Positions 1 through 6,174 are shown, counted from the stretch's first letter. The stretch: 6,174 nucleotides of DNA from an uncultured Clostridia bacterium (GCA_944387905.1 CALXGU010000095.1:1-6174), one strand, 5' to 3'. Numbers and translations: made by a program. The notes: a model not told the origin generated them from the sequence alone.

Positions 1-13
1 AATAGGAAAAATA

Positions 14-22
14 TGTTACAAT
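14..22 (+). promoter_or_regulatory. Possible extended -10 promoter element upstream of the first secreted-protein gene
   Basis: TG at 14-15, one base, then TACAAT at 17-22 matches an extended -10 element (TGnTATAAT with one mismatch). It would start transcription near base 29 and leave a leader of about 50 nt before the ATG at 80. A -35 box would fall at or before the window edge, so it cannot be checked. In AT-rich DNA such matches arise by chance. If the secreted pair belongs to a longer operon starting upstream, this site may not be used. Confidence 0.3.
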
Positions 23-79
23 AATAGAGAGAGGGTTTTTATATTTCTTTTATAGAAGTGTAAAACTGAGGACTTAAAA

Positions 80-1363
80 ATGAAGATGGTACGAAAGTCT
101 ATAGTACTTAGCATTGTCAGTTTTCTTGTTAGCTGCATGATATTTGTGAGCACTACATTTGCATGGTTTACGGACAGTGTAGTTAATACCGGCAACACGA
201 TCAAATCAGGAAATCTTGCCATAACTGCTACTGCTTATGATCTGGGAACAGGCGGACAGAGCTTTACTATTGCTGGCGTAAATTCCGGCAATCCCATGAC
301 ATTTGAGGCAGTGGGACAGGATCTTAAGGCAGATAAAAACCCGATTATTAAAGATACCCTGTGGGAGCCTGGAATTTCGAGCGCTAAGCTGTTGGATGTG
401 AAAAATACAGGCAGTTTGGCAGCGAAAATCAAACTGGACTTTAATGTCACGAACAGCGAACTTATCAATGCACTTTGGTTTGACTTTGTAATGGTAGATA
501 TGGATACCGGATCAGTAGTCGGAACATTTGCAAAACGTCCGATGAGCGAAATAAATACGATCGCACAAAATCTGGAACTTAAGCTTGCGGCAAACGGCGG
601 CAGAAGCAGTTTCATCTTTGTTTACGGAATGAATGAAGAAGCCGGAAATGAATTCAAAGATAAAAGCTTTGCTTTAGACGTATCCTTGATAGCAACACAG
701 GATACTGTGGAATCTGACGGATTCAATAATAATCAGTACGATAAAGATGCGGAGTATGGTAATAATGTTATATCTGTAGGCGCTGCCGATTTCCGAGAAA
801 CTGTTGAAAATGCCAAACCCGGTTCAGTCATTAAACTGACAGAAGATGTATTGAATGAAACTATAATACTTATTGATCCGGATATGACTATAGATTTGGA
901 CGGTAATAAATTGACCGGCATGATACAGATCCAGCAGAACGATCAGGCAAATACAGTTATTATTCGTAACGGTGTTATAGAATCAGACGGGTATTACAGT
1001 CCGATTGAATTGGGCAGTTATTATAATTCCGGTAAACAGACAGTGATACTGGAAAATGTGACTGTGAATAACCCTCAGTCCGGCGGATATAATCCGTATT
1101 TTTACGCGATCATGTCTTACGGCATATTTTCAATCGATTTAAATAATTGCACAGTTACAGGATCACTCAACTTTACGGATATTGATAATGTAACAATAAA
1201 CGGTGGTACTTATACTGCTGTACCCGATAACGGTGATATAGCTCTGTTTTATATAAATAATAATATAGTTATAAATGATGCTGTATTAAATTTAAACGGT
1301 CTAGATTTGAGTGATTCGGACAATTCGAAGCTGAGTCTGAACAATACAAAAGTTAATCCATAG
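80..1363 (+). CDS. Secreted TasA/camelysin-like protein with C-terminal beta-helix tail (first of tandem pair)
   Basis: A 427-residue predicted exported protein. The ATG at 80 has GAGGA at 68-72, 7 nt upstream. Residues 1-28 form a leader with a basic start (K2, R5, K6), a hydrophobic stretch and then TFAWFTDS. This is the pattern of TasA/camelysin family proteins that are processed by a SipW-type signal peptidase. Residues 29-224 resemble the TasA core: PG at 97-98, VKNTGSLAAKIKLDF around 107-121 (compare the family's NNGSLA strand), and ATQ at 205-207 near the end of the core. Residues 225-427 look like a parallel beta-helix. They open with an ADFRETVENAKPGSVIKLTED segment and continue with short rungs of the type V-x-I/L-x-N-x-x-V (near 293-299 and again until about 425). 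No LPXTG, dockerin or transmembrane anchor is seen at the C-terminus. By family knowledge the core would form or join extracellular fibres; display of the tail on a fibre is inference. Codons 26-223 are identical at DNA level to those of the next gene. The specific function is unknown. Confidence 0.88.
   Translation: MKMVRKSIVLSIVSFLVSCMIFVSTTFAWFTDSVVNTGNTIKSGNLAITATAYDLGTGGQSFTIAGVNSGNPMTFEAVGQDLKADKNPIIKDTLWEPGISSAKLLDVKNTGSLAAKIKLDFNVTNSELINALWFDFVMVDMDTGSVVGTFAKRPMSEINTIAQNLELKLAANGGRSSFIFVYGMNEEAGNEFKDKSFALDVSLIATQDTVESDGFNNNQYDKDAEYGNNVISVGAADFRETVENAKPGSVIKLTEDVLNETIILIDPDMTIDLDGNKLTGMIQIQQNDQANTVIIRNGVIESDGYYSPIELGSYYNSGKQTVILENVTVNNPQSGGYNPYFYAIMSYGIFSIDLNNCTVTGSLNFTDIDNVTINGGTYTAVPDNGDIALFYINNNIVINDAVLNLNGLDLSDSDNSKLSLNNTKVNP
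155..750 (+). repeat. 596-bp perfect direct repeat, copy 1 (TasA-like core)
   Basis: Every base matches copy 2 at 1477-2072 (constant offset 1322), including third codon positions. The copy runs from codon 26 (the T of TFAWFTD) to the second base of codon 224. Just outside it the two genes differ: codon 25 is ACT here and GCA in the second gene, and codon 224 is GCG versus GCA. The repeat therefore covers the core but neither the leader nor the tail. Confidence 0.97.
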
Positions 1364-1401
1364 ATTTATAATATAAATAATAATTAAACGGAGGAATGAA
1401 C

Positions 1402-2781
1402 ATGAAAACTAATCGCAAATCGATCATGGTAAGTGCAGTTGCACTTTTGATGTGTTGTGTAATGTTCGTAGGTGCAACATTTGCATGGTTTACGGACAGT
1501 GTAGTTAATACCGGCAACACGATCAAATCAGGAAATCTTGCCATAACTGCTACTGCTTATGATCTGGGAACAGGCGGACAGAGCTTTACTATTGCTGGCG
1601 TAAATTCCGGCAATCCCATGACATTTGAGGCAGTGGGACAGGATCTTAAGGCAGATAAAAACCCGATTATTAAAGATACCCTGTGGGAGCCTGGAATTTC
1701 GAGCGCTAAGCTGTTGGATGTGAAAAATACAGGCAGTTTGGCAGCGAAAATCAAACTGGACTTTAATGTCACGAACAGCGAACTTATCAATGCACTTTGG
1801 TTTGACTTTGTAATGGTAGATATGGATACCGGATCAGTAGTCGGAACATTTGCAAAACGTCCGATGAGCGAAATAAATACGATCGCACAAAATCTGGAAC
1901 TTAAGCTTGCGGCAAACGGCGGCAGAAGCAGTTTCATCTTTGTTTACGGAATGAATGAAGAAGCCGGAAATGAATTCAAAGATAAAAGCTTTGCTTTAGA
2001 CGTATCCTTGATAGCAACACAGGATACTGTGGAATCTGACGGATTCAATAATAATCAGTACGATAAAGATGCAACATATCCGGTGTCAGACGAGAGTGAT
2101 CTCATTGCAGCGATAGGTCAGGCTAATGACGGAGATACAATAGCTCTTACAAATAATATTGTACTTAATGATAATATAACGATCAATAATAATATTACTA
2201 TTGACGGTATGGGTAACGGTGTTGTATCAAATAAGCCCATTACAGTACAGGCTGACGTAACATTCAAAGATATAACTCTAAAATCTCCTACAAACGACAA
2301 TAAAAATGCAACTCTTGTTTATGCACACGACGGAAGTGAAAACATTATATTTGAAGGCGTCACTTTTGAGGATCCTCAGTGGGAAGCTATTCAGATAACA
2401 TCCGGAAACTTTAAGAACCTTGTGATAAATAATTGTACATTTTCAGCCGCAAATGTACAGGGCGCGCCGTCAGCAATGTACGGAAATACCGCTGATGAGG
2501 CAATAAGATTTATCCATATCGAGCCTGATATGTCAGATAATGTAATTGCAAACATAACAATTACAAACAATACATTCAAGAACTGCAATAAAATAAAAGA
2601 CAGTGTGGTAGGTATTTACTATGTAGACGGTTCTACAATCACAGTCGGCGGAAATACTTTTGAAGATCTTGAAGATACGGAAGGCTACAGTTCTAAATTG
2701 AGCGTAGGCTGGCCTGAAGAAGAAGAGCTTAAGACAGTAGCAAACTGGACAGGTGAGCTCAAGACGTTTTCTATCAACTAA
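1402..2781 (+). CDS. Secreted TasA/camelysin-like protein with a different beta-helix tail (second of tandem pair)
   Basis: A 459-residue predicted exported protein starting 38 bp after the first gene's stop. Two in-frame ATGs exist. The one at 1396 abuts the GGAGGA at 1390-1395, while 1402 has a 6-nt spacer. Starting at 1402 also makes the leader the same length as in the first gene, so 1402 is chosen. The leader (K2, R5, K6, hydrophobic core, TFAWFTDS) is diverged from but alignable to the first gene's. Residues 26-224 are identical to the first protein. The tail, residues 225-459, differs. It opens with DLIAAIGQANDGDTIALTNN and then shows beta-helix rungs: IIFEGVTF (315-322), VINNCTF (341-347), ITITNNTF (385-392) and ITVGGNTF (413-420), rich in Asn ladders typical of pectate-lyase-like folds. 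No catalytic set for a lyase can be identified, so no enzyme activity is claimed. No sorting signal or anchor is visible. It is probably co-transcribed with the first gene, since no terminator lies between them, and it ends at a strong terminator. Role in fibres or adhesion is inference. Confidence 0.88.
   Translation: MKTNRKSIMVSAVALLMCCVMFVGATFAWFTDSVVNTGNTIKSGNLAITATAYDLGTGGQSFTIAGVNSGNPMTFEAVGQDLKADKNPIIKDTLWEPGISSAKLLDVKNTGSLAAKIKLDFNVTNSELINALWFDFVMVDMDTGSVVGTFAKRPMSEINTIAQNLELKLAANGGRSSFIFVYGMNEEAGNEFKDKSFALDVSLIATQDTVESDGFNNNQYDKDATYPVSDESDLIAAIGQANDGDTIALTNNIVLNDNITINNNITIDGMGNGVVSNKPITVQADVTFKDITLKSPTNDNKNATLVYAHDGSENIIFEGVTFEDPQWEAIQITSGNFKNLVINNCTFSAANVQGAPSAMYGNTADEAIRFIHIEPDMSDNVIANITITNNTFKNCNKIKDSVVGIYYVDGSTITVGGNTFEDLEDTEGYSSKLSVGWPEEEELKTVANWTGELKTFSIN
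1477..2072 (+). repeat. 596-bp perfect direct repeat, copy 2 (TasA-like core)
   Basis: Identical to 155-750 and in the same reading register (codons 26-224 when translation starts at 1402). The flanking leader and tail sequences are diverged. This is best explained by recent gene conversion or module exchange. A whole-gene duplication followed by change only at the ends is also possible. Confidence 0.97.
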
Positions 2782-2795
2782 ATATTAAATATACT

Positions 2796-2830
2796 AAAAC
2801 TCCGTATCCGTTTGGATACGGAGTTTTTTT
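2796..2830 (+). terminator. Strong intrinsic terminator after the secreted-protein pair
   Basis: A perfect 10-bp stem (2800-2809 with 2814-2823), extended by four A-T pairs (2796-2799 with 2824-2827), closes a 4-nt GTTT loop. A run of seven T follows at 2824-2830. It begins 14 bp after the stop codon at 2779-2781. Only four A's precede the stem, so it should act mainly on + strand transcripts. It separates the secreted pair from the fru operon. Confidence 0.93.
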
Positions 2831-3007
2831 GTTGTCGACGATTACATATTGATCGAATCATATATTTTAAATATAAATTTATGTGCTGTAGGATAAGTGA
2901 ATTTTTGGTTTAATAATAAAAATATTAAATGGAAATGTATAAAATCGTATATATGACCTAATAGTAAACATGCTGTGCGACAATAAGTGTAATAACGCAC
3001 CGACCAC
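2831..3007. other. AT-rich intergenic stretch without a recognised gene
   Basis: No convincing open frame with a ribosome site was found on either strand, and no tRNA-like or riboswitch-like structure was recognised. A short AT-only palindrome (2861-2867 with 2869-2875) is present but is weak evidence in such base composition. TATAAA at 2938-2943 lacks a matching -35 box. Confidence 0.5.
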
Positions 3008-3037
3008 TGACTGATTTTGACTGTTTTTGAAAATAAT
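3008..3037 (+). promoter_or_regulatory. Distal operator candidate: three 10-bp phased TGA repeats
   Basis: Ten-base units start at 3008 (TGACTGATTT), 3018 (TGACTGTTTT) and 3028 (TGAAAATAAT). The exact 10-bp spacing puts each unit on the same face of the helix. This suits a DeoR-family repressor, and the nearest candidate is the fruR product encoded downstream. Direct-repeat operators with about one helical turn of spacing are, to my recollection, described for FruR-type regulators in low-GC Gram-positives. Binding here is inference. Confidence 0.5.
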
Positions 3038-3068
3038 TCTTAATACAATAAATGAAAATAAAATATTT

Positions 3069-3108
3069 TGAAAGATTTTGAAAGAAAATGCTTGACATTG
3101 ACTGAAAA
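3069..3108 (+). promoter_or_regulatory. Proximal operator candidate: four 10-bp phased repeats overlapping the -35 box
   Basis: Units start at 3069 (TGAAAGATTT), 3079 (TGAAAGAAAA), 3089 (TGCTTGACAT, degenerate) and 3099 (TGACTGAAAA). The third unit contains the -35 hexamer (3092-3097) and the fourth lies in the spacer before the -10, so a bound protein would block RNA polymerase. The unit pattern (TGA, then G at position 6) matches the distal set at 3008-3037. The start-to-start gap between sets, 3028 to 3069, is 41 bp, about four helical turns. Autoregulation by FruR is the natural reading but is not proven. Confidence 0.55.
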
Positions 3109-3120
3109 ACATGGTAACAT
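3092..3120 (+). promoter_or_regulatory. Promoter of the fruRKA operon
   Basis: A perfect -35 hexamer TTGACA (3092-3097), a 17-bp spacer, and a -10 TAACAT (3115-3120) preceded by TGG (3112-3114), which is an extended -10. Transcription should start near 3127, giving a leader of about 45 nt before fruR. It is the best housekeeping-type promoter in the window. Confidence 0.8.
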
Positions 3121-3133
3121 ATAGACAAATACA

Positions 3134-3146
3134 AAAAACAGTCAAA
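3134..3146 (-). promoter_or_regulatory. Inverted 13-bp copy of the operator motif in the fruR leader
   Basis: The minus strand of 3134-3146 reads TTTGACTGTTTTT, exactly the plus-strand sequence at 3016-3028 in the distal array. It lies just downstream of the predicted transcription start. It could be an additional repressor site in the opposite orientation. A chance match is less likely given its length and location, though it is A/T-heavy. Confidence 0.45.
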
Positions 3147-3171
3147 TTAATTCAGATGTGAAGGAGAAAAA

Positions 3172-3921
3172 ATGCTGACAGAAGAACGACATTCACAGAT
3201 TTTATCCGCATTAGAGGAAAAAGGAACGGTTACAGTGTTGGAACTGGTGGATATGCTAAATACGTCTGAATCTACAATACGCAGAGATCTTGCTGCGCTG
3301 GATCATAACGGACGTTTGAAAAAAGTCCACGGCGGCGCGATAAAACTCGATGGAACTATGGTTTTGAACGAGCCTGATATAACAGAAAAGGAAAAACTTT
3401 TTGCAAAAGAAAAAGAACAGATAGCGCAGTATGCCGCAAAGACAATAAAGAAAAATGATTTTATATTCCTGGATGCCGGAACTACTACTGAAAAAATGAT
3501 AGAATATATAAATGAAAAAACCGCCACTTTTGTTACGAACGGATTCAATCATGCGCGACTGCTTGCTGCCCGCGGATTTAAGGTATATCTTGCCGGAGGA
3601 GAAGTCAAACATACAACAGAGGCAATCGTAGGCGATTCCTGTATAGAAATGCTCAAAAGCTATAATTTCACAAAATGTTTTTTGGGTACAAACGGTATAT
3701 CGGTACAGCGCGGCTTTACGACACATAATATTGACGAGGCAAGTGTAAAACGAGTAGCTGTCGAAAGAGGATATGTTTCGTATGTTCTTGCAGATCACAG
3801 TAAGTTTGACAGAGTTGCGGCGGTAAGCTTTGCTCAGATATCCAGAGCATGTATAATAACGGATTATGTAAAAGATGATAATTATCTTACATATACAATA
3901 ATAAAGGAGATTTGCAAATGA
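3172..3921 (+). CDS. fruR: DeoR-family transcriptional repressor, probable fructose operon regulator FruR
   Basis: A 249-residue cytoplasmic regulator, the usual length for the DeoR family. The ATG at 3172 has AAGGAG at 3161-3166, 5 nt upstream. Residues 1-57 form the DeoR winged helix-turn-helix: ERHSQIL at 5-11, the recognition helix region SESTIRRDLAAL at 32-43, and the wing KKVHGGA at 50-56. The rest is the sugar-phosphate-sensing domain, with DAGTTT at 101-106, TNG at 122-124, GTNG at 172-175 and DHSKF at 208-212, all typical family signatures. It is the first gene of a fruR-fruK-fruA operon and overlaps fruK by 4 bp, which makes fructose-1-phosphate (or the bisphosphate) the likely effector. 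That assignment comes from context, not from the protein alone. It probably represses its own promoter through the 10-bp repeats upstream. DeoR regulators of other sugars look similar, so the symbol rests on the neighbours. Confidence 0.9.
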   Translation: MLTEERHSQILSALEEKGTVTVLELVDMLNTSESTIRRDLAALDHNGRLKKVHGGAIKLDGTMVLNEPDITEKEKLFAKEKEQIAQYAAKTIKKNDFIFLDAGTTTEKMIEYINEKTATFVTNGFNHARLLAARGFKVYLAGGEVKHTTEAIVGDSCIEMLKSYNFTKCFLGTNGISVQRGFTTHNIDEASVKRVAVERGYVSYVLADHSKFDRVAAVSFAQISRACIITDYVKDDNYLTYTIIKEICK

Positions 3922-4832
3922 TATATACATTAACGCTCAATCCCGCAGTTGATTATGTAATACATGTTGAAAAGCTTAATATCGGCAGTATTTTAAGAAG
4001 TACTGATGAGAATGTATTTTTCGGCGGAAAGGGAATAAATGTATCGGCTGTTTTGCATGAACTTGAAGTACAGTCAGTAGCAATGGGATTTCTTTCGGGT
4101 TTTACAGGAAAAGAGATAGAGAACGGATTGACCCGGAAAGGGATAAAAAATGATTTTGTATATCTGGAAAAAGGCTTTACACGTATAAATATAAAAATAC
4201 GCTCACGAGAGGAGACCGATATAAACGGCAACGGGCCGCAGATAGAAGATAAAGATTTTGCGGCATTATTTAAAAAATTGGAAAATTTGCAAGACGGAGA
4301 CATGTTGGTGCTGGCCGGAAGCATTCCGGGAACACTGCCGAAAGATACCTATGAAAAAATAATGGCATCATTTAGCGATAAAAAAATAAATTTTGTGGTA
4401 GATGCAGCGGGACAGCTGCTTGTCAATGCGCTGAAATACCGTCCGTTTTTGATCAAGCCTAATACAGATGAGCTCTCAGAGATATTTTCGGTCAGAATAA
4501 GCAGCGTTGATGACGCAGCAAAGTACGCGCTGAAACTGCAGGAGAAAGGCGCGCGCAATGTATTGGTTTCTATGGGAGCGGACGGAGCGGTACTGCTTGA
4601 TGAATCCGGCAGCCGTCACTTTATGCCCGCTTTCAAAGGCAAAGTGATTAATACAGTCGGAGCTGGAGATTCAATGGTGGCAGGTTTTATAGCGGGGTAT
4701 GAAAAAAGACATGATTTTGAGTATGCTTTGAAACTGGGCACTGCAGCAGGAAGCGCTACGGCGTTCAGCGAAGGTCTTGGCGATTCTGCAACAATAAAAT
4801 CAATTTTAGAAAATATTTTAAAAAATAAATAA
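3918..4832 (+). CDS. fruK: 1-phosphofructokinase FruK
   Basis: A 304-residue cytoplasmic PfkB-family kinase that phosphorylates fructose-1-phosphate with ATP to fructose-1,6-bisphosphate, feeding PTS-imported fructose into glycolysis. The ATG at 3918 has AAGGAG at 3904-3909, 8 nt upstream, and gives the classic start MIYTLTLNPAVDYV. An in-frame TTG at 3912 is less likely because it is only 2 nt from that site. Family motifs: substrate-binding NPA-D at 8-12, GGKGIN at 36-41, IKPN followed by DELSE in the middle region, and the C-terminal nucleotide/anion-hole motif GAGD at 248-251 with catalytic Asp251. The length is normal. The start codon overlaps the fruR stop (ATGA at 3918-3921), suggesting translational coupling. 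The same family includes tagatose-6-phosphate kinase (LacC); the fructose PTS gene next door favours FruK. Confidence 0.95.
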   Translation: MIYTLTLNPAVDYVIHVEKLNIGSILRSTDENVFFGGKGINVSAVLHELEVQSVAMGFLSGFTGKEIENGLTRKGIKNDFVYLEKGFTRINIKIRSREETDINGNGPQIEDKDFAALFKKLENLQDGDMLVLAGSIPGTLPKDTYEKIMASFSDKKINFVVDAAGQLLVNALKYRPFLIKPNTDELSEIFSVRISSVDDAAKYALKLQEKGARNVLVSMGADGAVLLDESGSRHFMPAFKGKVINTVGAGDSMVAGFIAGYEKRHDFEYALKLGTAAGSATAFSEGLGDSATIKSILENILKNK

Positions 4833-4844
4833 GGAGTAACGGCA

Positions 4845-6174
4845 ATGAAAATTTCAGATTTACTTAATCTTGATAGCATTTCACTCGGATTGGAACTCAG
4901 TTCAAAATCTGAGGCAATTGAAACGCTGATCGGTCTTCATGAAAAGGCCGGCAACCTAAGCGACAAGGATAAATATCGTGAAGATATTCTTGCGCGCGAA
5001 GCTCAGGGAACAACTGCTATCGGTGACGGTGTTGCGATCCCGCACGCAAAATCAAAGGCTGTAAAGAAACCCGGTCTTGCAGCGGTTACCGTACCCTCGG
5101 GCGTGGATTATCAGGCACTTGACGGTAAAGCTTCAAATATATTGTTTATGATTGCCGCACCCGATGACGGGGACTTTCATTTAGAGGTCCTATCACGACT
5201 GATGGTGCTTCTGATGGATGAAAATTTCAGAGCACAGCTTATTTCAGCAACGGACAAAAAACAGTTTATCGAAGCAATAGACCGTGCGGAAAAGGCAAAA
5301 TATCCTGATGAAAAGCCTGCCGAAGCTGTTTTGAAAACTGGATACAGAGTGCTTGCAGTTACTGCGTGTCCTACAGGTATCGCGCACACATATATGGCGG
5401 CTGAAGCATTGGAAAAAGCCGGAAAAGAGTTGGGGATCCCTCTTAAAGCGGAAACAAACGGTTCAGGCGGCGCGAAAAATGTACTAACAGCAGAAGAAAT
5501 AGCAAACGCCGATGCAATAATAATAGCGGCGGACAAGAGCGTAGAAACAGAAAGATTTGACGGTAAAAAGCTGATAAGCGTGAAGGTTTCAGACGGAATC
5601 AAAAAGCCGCAGGAACTTATAAAACGCGCGCTGTCCGATCAAACGCCTGTCTATCATTATACAGGCACCAGACAGGCTTCATCATCAGATGCGGATGACA
5701 GCTTCGGCAGAAAAATATATAAGCACCTGATGAACGGTGTATCTAATATGTTGCCGTTTGTCGTAGGCGGAGGTATTTTTATAGCCCTGGCGTTTTTGAT
5801 AGATACAATTTTAGGCGCACCGCAGGATTCGGGATTCGGTACCAATACGGCGCCGGCAGCGTTTTTCAAAACTATAGGTAATGTTGCATTTAACTTTATG
5901 ATCCCGATACTGGCAGGGTATATCGGTAAATCCATTGCCGATCGTCCCGGACTTCTTGTAGGTTTTGTGGGAGGTTATCTTGCAACTACCGGTGCCACTT
6001 TCACAAACGTCGGCGGAGATATACCGTCGGGATTTCTCGGCGCGCTGTTTGCCGGTTTTGTAGGCGGATATTTGGCAAAAGAGGGCGGCAGTGGTTTTCT
6101 TGGTGCTTTCGCAGCCGGCTTTATTGCAGGTTATTTAATACTGCGGCTGAAAAAACCACTTCGCAAATTACCTC
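4845..6174 (+). CDS. fruA: PTS fructose transporter subunit IIABC, FruA (3' end outside window)
   Basis: The first 443 codons of a fructose-specific phosphotransferase permease; the frame stays open to the window's right edge. The ATG at 4845 has AAGGAG at 4831-4836, 8 nt upstream, overlapping the fruK stop codon. Domains in order: IIA at about 1-150 with the phosphorylated His67 in GDGVAIPHAKS; IIB at about 166-265 with Cys175 in the fructose-family signature ACPTGIAHTYMAAEAL; a Ser/Asp-rich linker at about 266-286; then membrane domain IIC from about 288, with NMLPFVVGGGIFIALAFL at 301-318 and further Gly-rich hydrophobic segments (about 351-361, 370-382 and on to the edge). Phosphate passes from HPr to His67, to Cys175, then to fructose during import, giving fructose-1-phosphate for FruK. 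Family members are usually somewhat over 600 residues, so roughly a third (the rest of IIC) is missing because of the window, not a mutation. Mannose or 2-O-mannosylglycerate specificity is possible for relatives, but fruK next door supports fructose. Confidence 0.95.
   Translation, partial: MKISDLLNLDSISLGLELSSKSEAIETLIGLHEKAGNLSDKDKYREDILAREAQGTTAIGDGVAIPHAKSKAVKKPGLAAVTVPSGVDYQALDGKASNILFMIAAPDDGDFHLEVLSRLMVLLMDENFRAQLISATDKKQFIEAIDRAEKAKYPDEKPAEAVLKTGYRVLAVTACPTGIAHTYMAAEALEKAGKELGIPLKAETNGSGGAKNVLTAEEIANADAIIIAADKSVETERFDGKKLISVKVSDGIKKPQELIKRALSDQTPVYHYTGTRQASSSDADDSFGRKIYKHLMNGVSNMLPFVVGGGIFIALAFLIDTILGAPQDSGFGTNTAPAAFFKTIGNVAFNFMIPILAGYIGKSIADRPGLLVGFVGGYLATTGATFTNVGGDIPSGFLGALFAGFVGGYLAKEGGSGFLGAFAAGFIAGYLILRLKKPLRKLP

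Noticed and set aside
128..139. Lipobox-like LVSC (residues 16-19) in the first leader, suggesting a lipoprotein
   Set aside because: It sits inside the hydrophobic stretch, the equivalent in the second gene is LMCC, and both leaders continue to the conserved TFAWFTD cleavage motif.
235..615. Minus-strand open frame of 126 codons inside the TasA-like core, repeated identically at 1557-1937
   Set aside because: The second copy exists only because the DNA repeat is perfect. There is no independent coding evidence, and the plus-strand reading has family motifs.
1367..1372. Perfect TATAAT between the two secreted-protein genes as an internal promoter
   Set aside because: No reasonable -35 hexamer lies 16-18 bp upstream, there is no TGn extension, and the spacer is almost pure A/T. 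It remains possible but is not supported.
1396..1401. Upstream ATG at 1396 as the start of the second secreted protein
   Set aside because: It directly abuts the ribosome binding site (GGAGGA 1390-1395), leaving no spacer. The ATG at 1402 has normal spacing and aligns codon for codon with the first gene.
155..2072. Diversity-generating retroelement or CRISPR interpretation of the repeats
   Set aside because: There is no reverse transcriptase, no template repeat with adenine-specific changes and no short regularly spaced repeats. The repeat is perfect and coding.
2980..3003. Possible CcpA catabolite-response element near GTGTAATAACGCACCG
   Set aside because: The spacing between the TG-AA and CG parts does not fit the cre consensus, and no other acceptable match was seen upstream of fruR.
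3256..3930. A long open frame of about 224 codons on the minus strand, antisense to fruR
   Set aside because: Its product is rich in Cys, Tyr, Phe and Ile with no recognisable domain, and it mirrors a clear DeoR gene with full family motifs. It is a shadow frame.

Overview
The window looks like chromosomal DNA of an AT-rich, low-GC Gram-positive bacterium, most likely a Clostridia-type Firmicute. The basis is strong AGGAG-type ribosome binding sites, secreted proteins with a TasA/camelysin-type leader (TFAWFTD), and a fruR-fruK-fruA operon whose PTS permease has the IIA-IIB-IIC order common in Firmicutes. The species cannot be named from the sequence. All genes lie on the + strand.

Left half (80-2781): two tandem genes encode secreted proteins of 427 and about 459 residues. 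Each has a short basic leader, a TasA/camelysin-like core of about 200 residues, and a C-terminal tail that reads as a right-handed parallel beta-helix. The core is 100% identical at the DNA level over 596 bp (155-750 and 1477-2072), including silent positions. The leaders before it and the tails after it are clearly diverged. Both copies begin at codon 26 and end at codon 224, so the pair has a constant core with swappable ends. A strong intrinsic terminator (2796-2830) closes the unit.

Middle (2831-3171): an AT-rich intergenic region with no gene. Its right half carries a good sigma-A-type promoter (TTGACA, 17 bp, TGG-TAACAT). It also holds two sets of 10-bp-phased TGA-type direct repeats running into the promoter, plus an inverted 13-bp copy just after the predicted transcription start. 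This is a likely operator system for the DeoR-family repressor encoded next.

Right half (3172-6174): the fructose operon. fruR (DeoR-family repressor) overlaps fruK (1-phosphofructokinase) by 4 bp, and fruA (fructose PTS enzyme IIABC) follows 12 bp later and runs off the window's right edge. FruA would import fructose as fructose-1-phosphate, FruK would phosphorylate it to fructose-1,6-bisphosphate for glycolysis, and FruR would sense the pathway through a sugar phosphate. No functional link between the secreted pair and the fru operon is visible; the terminator separates them.

The most noteworthy feature is the tandem constant-core/variable-tail pair of fibre-like surface proteins. It suggests recent gene conversion or module shuffling.
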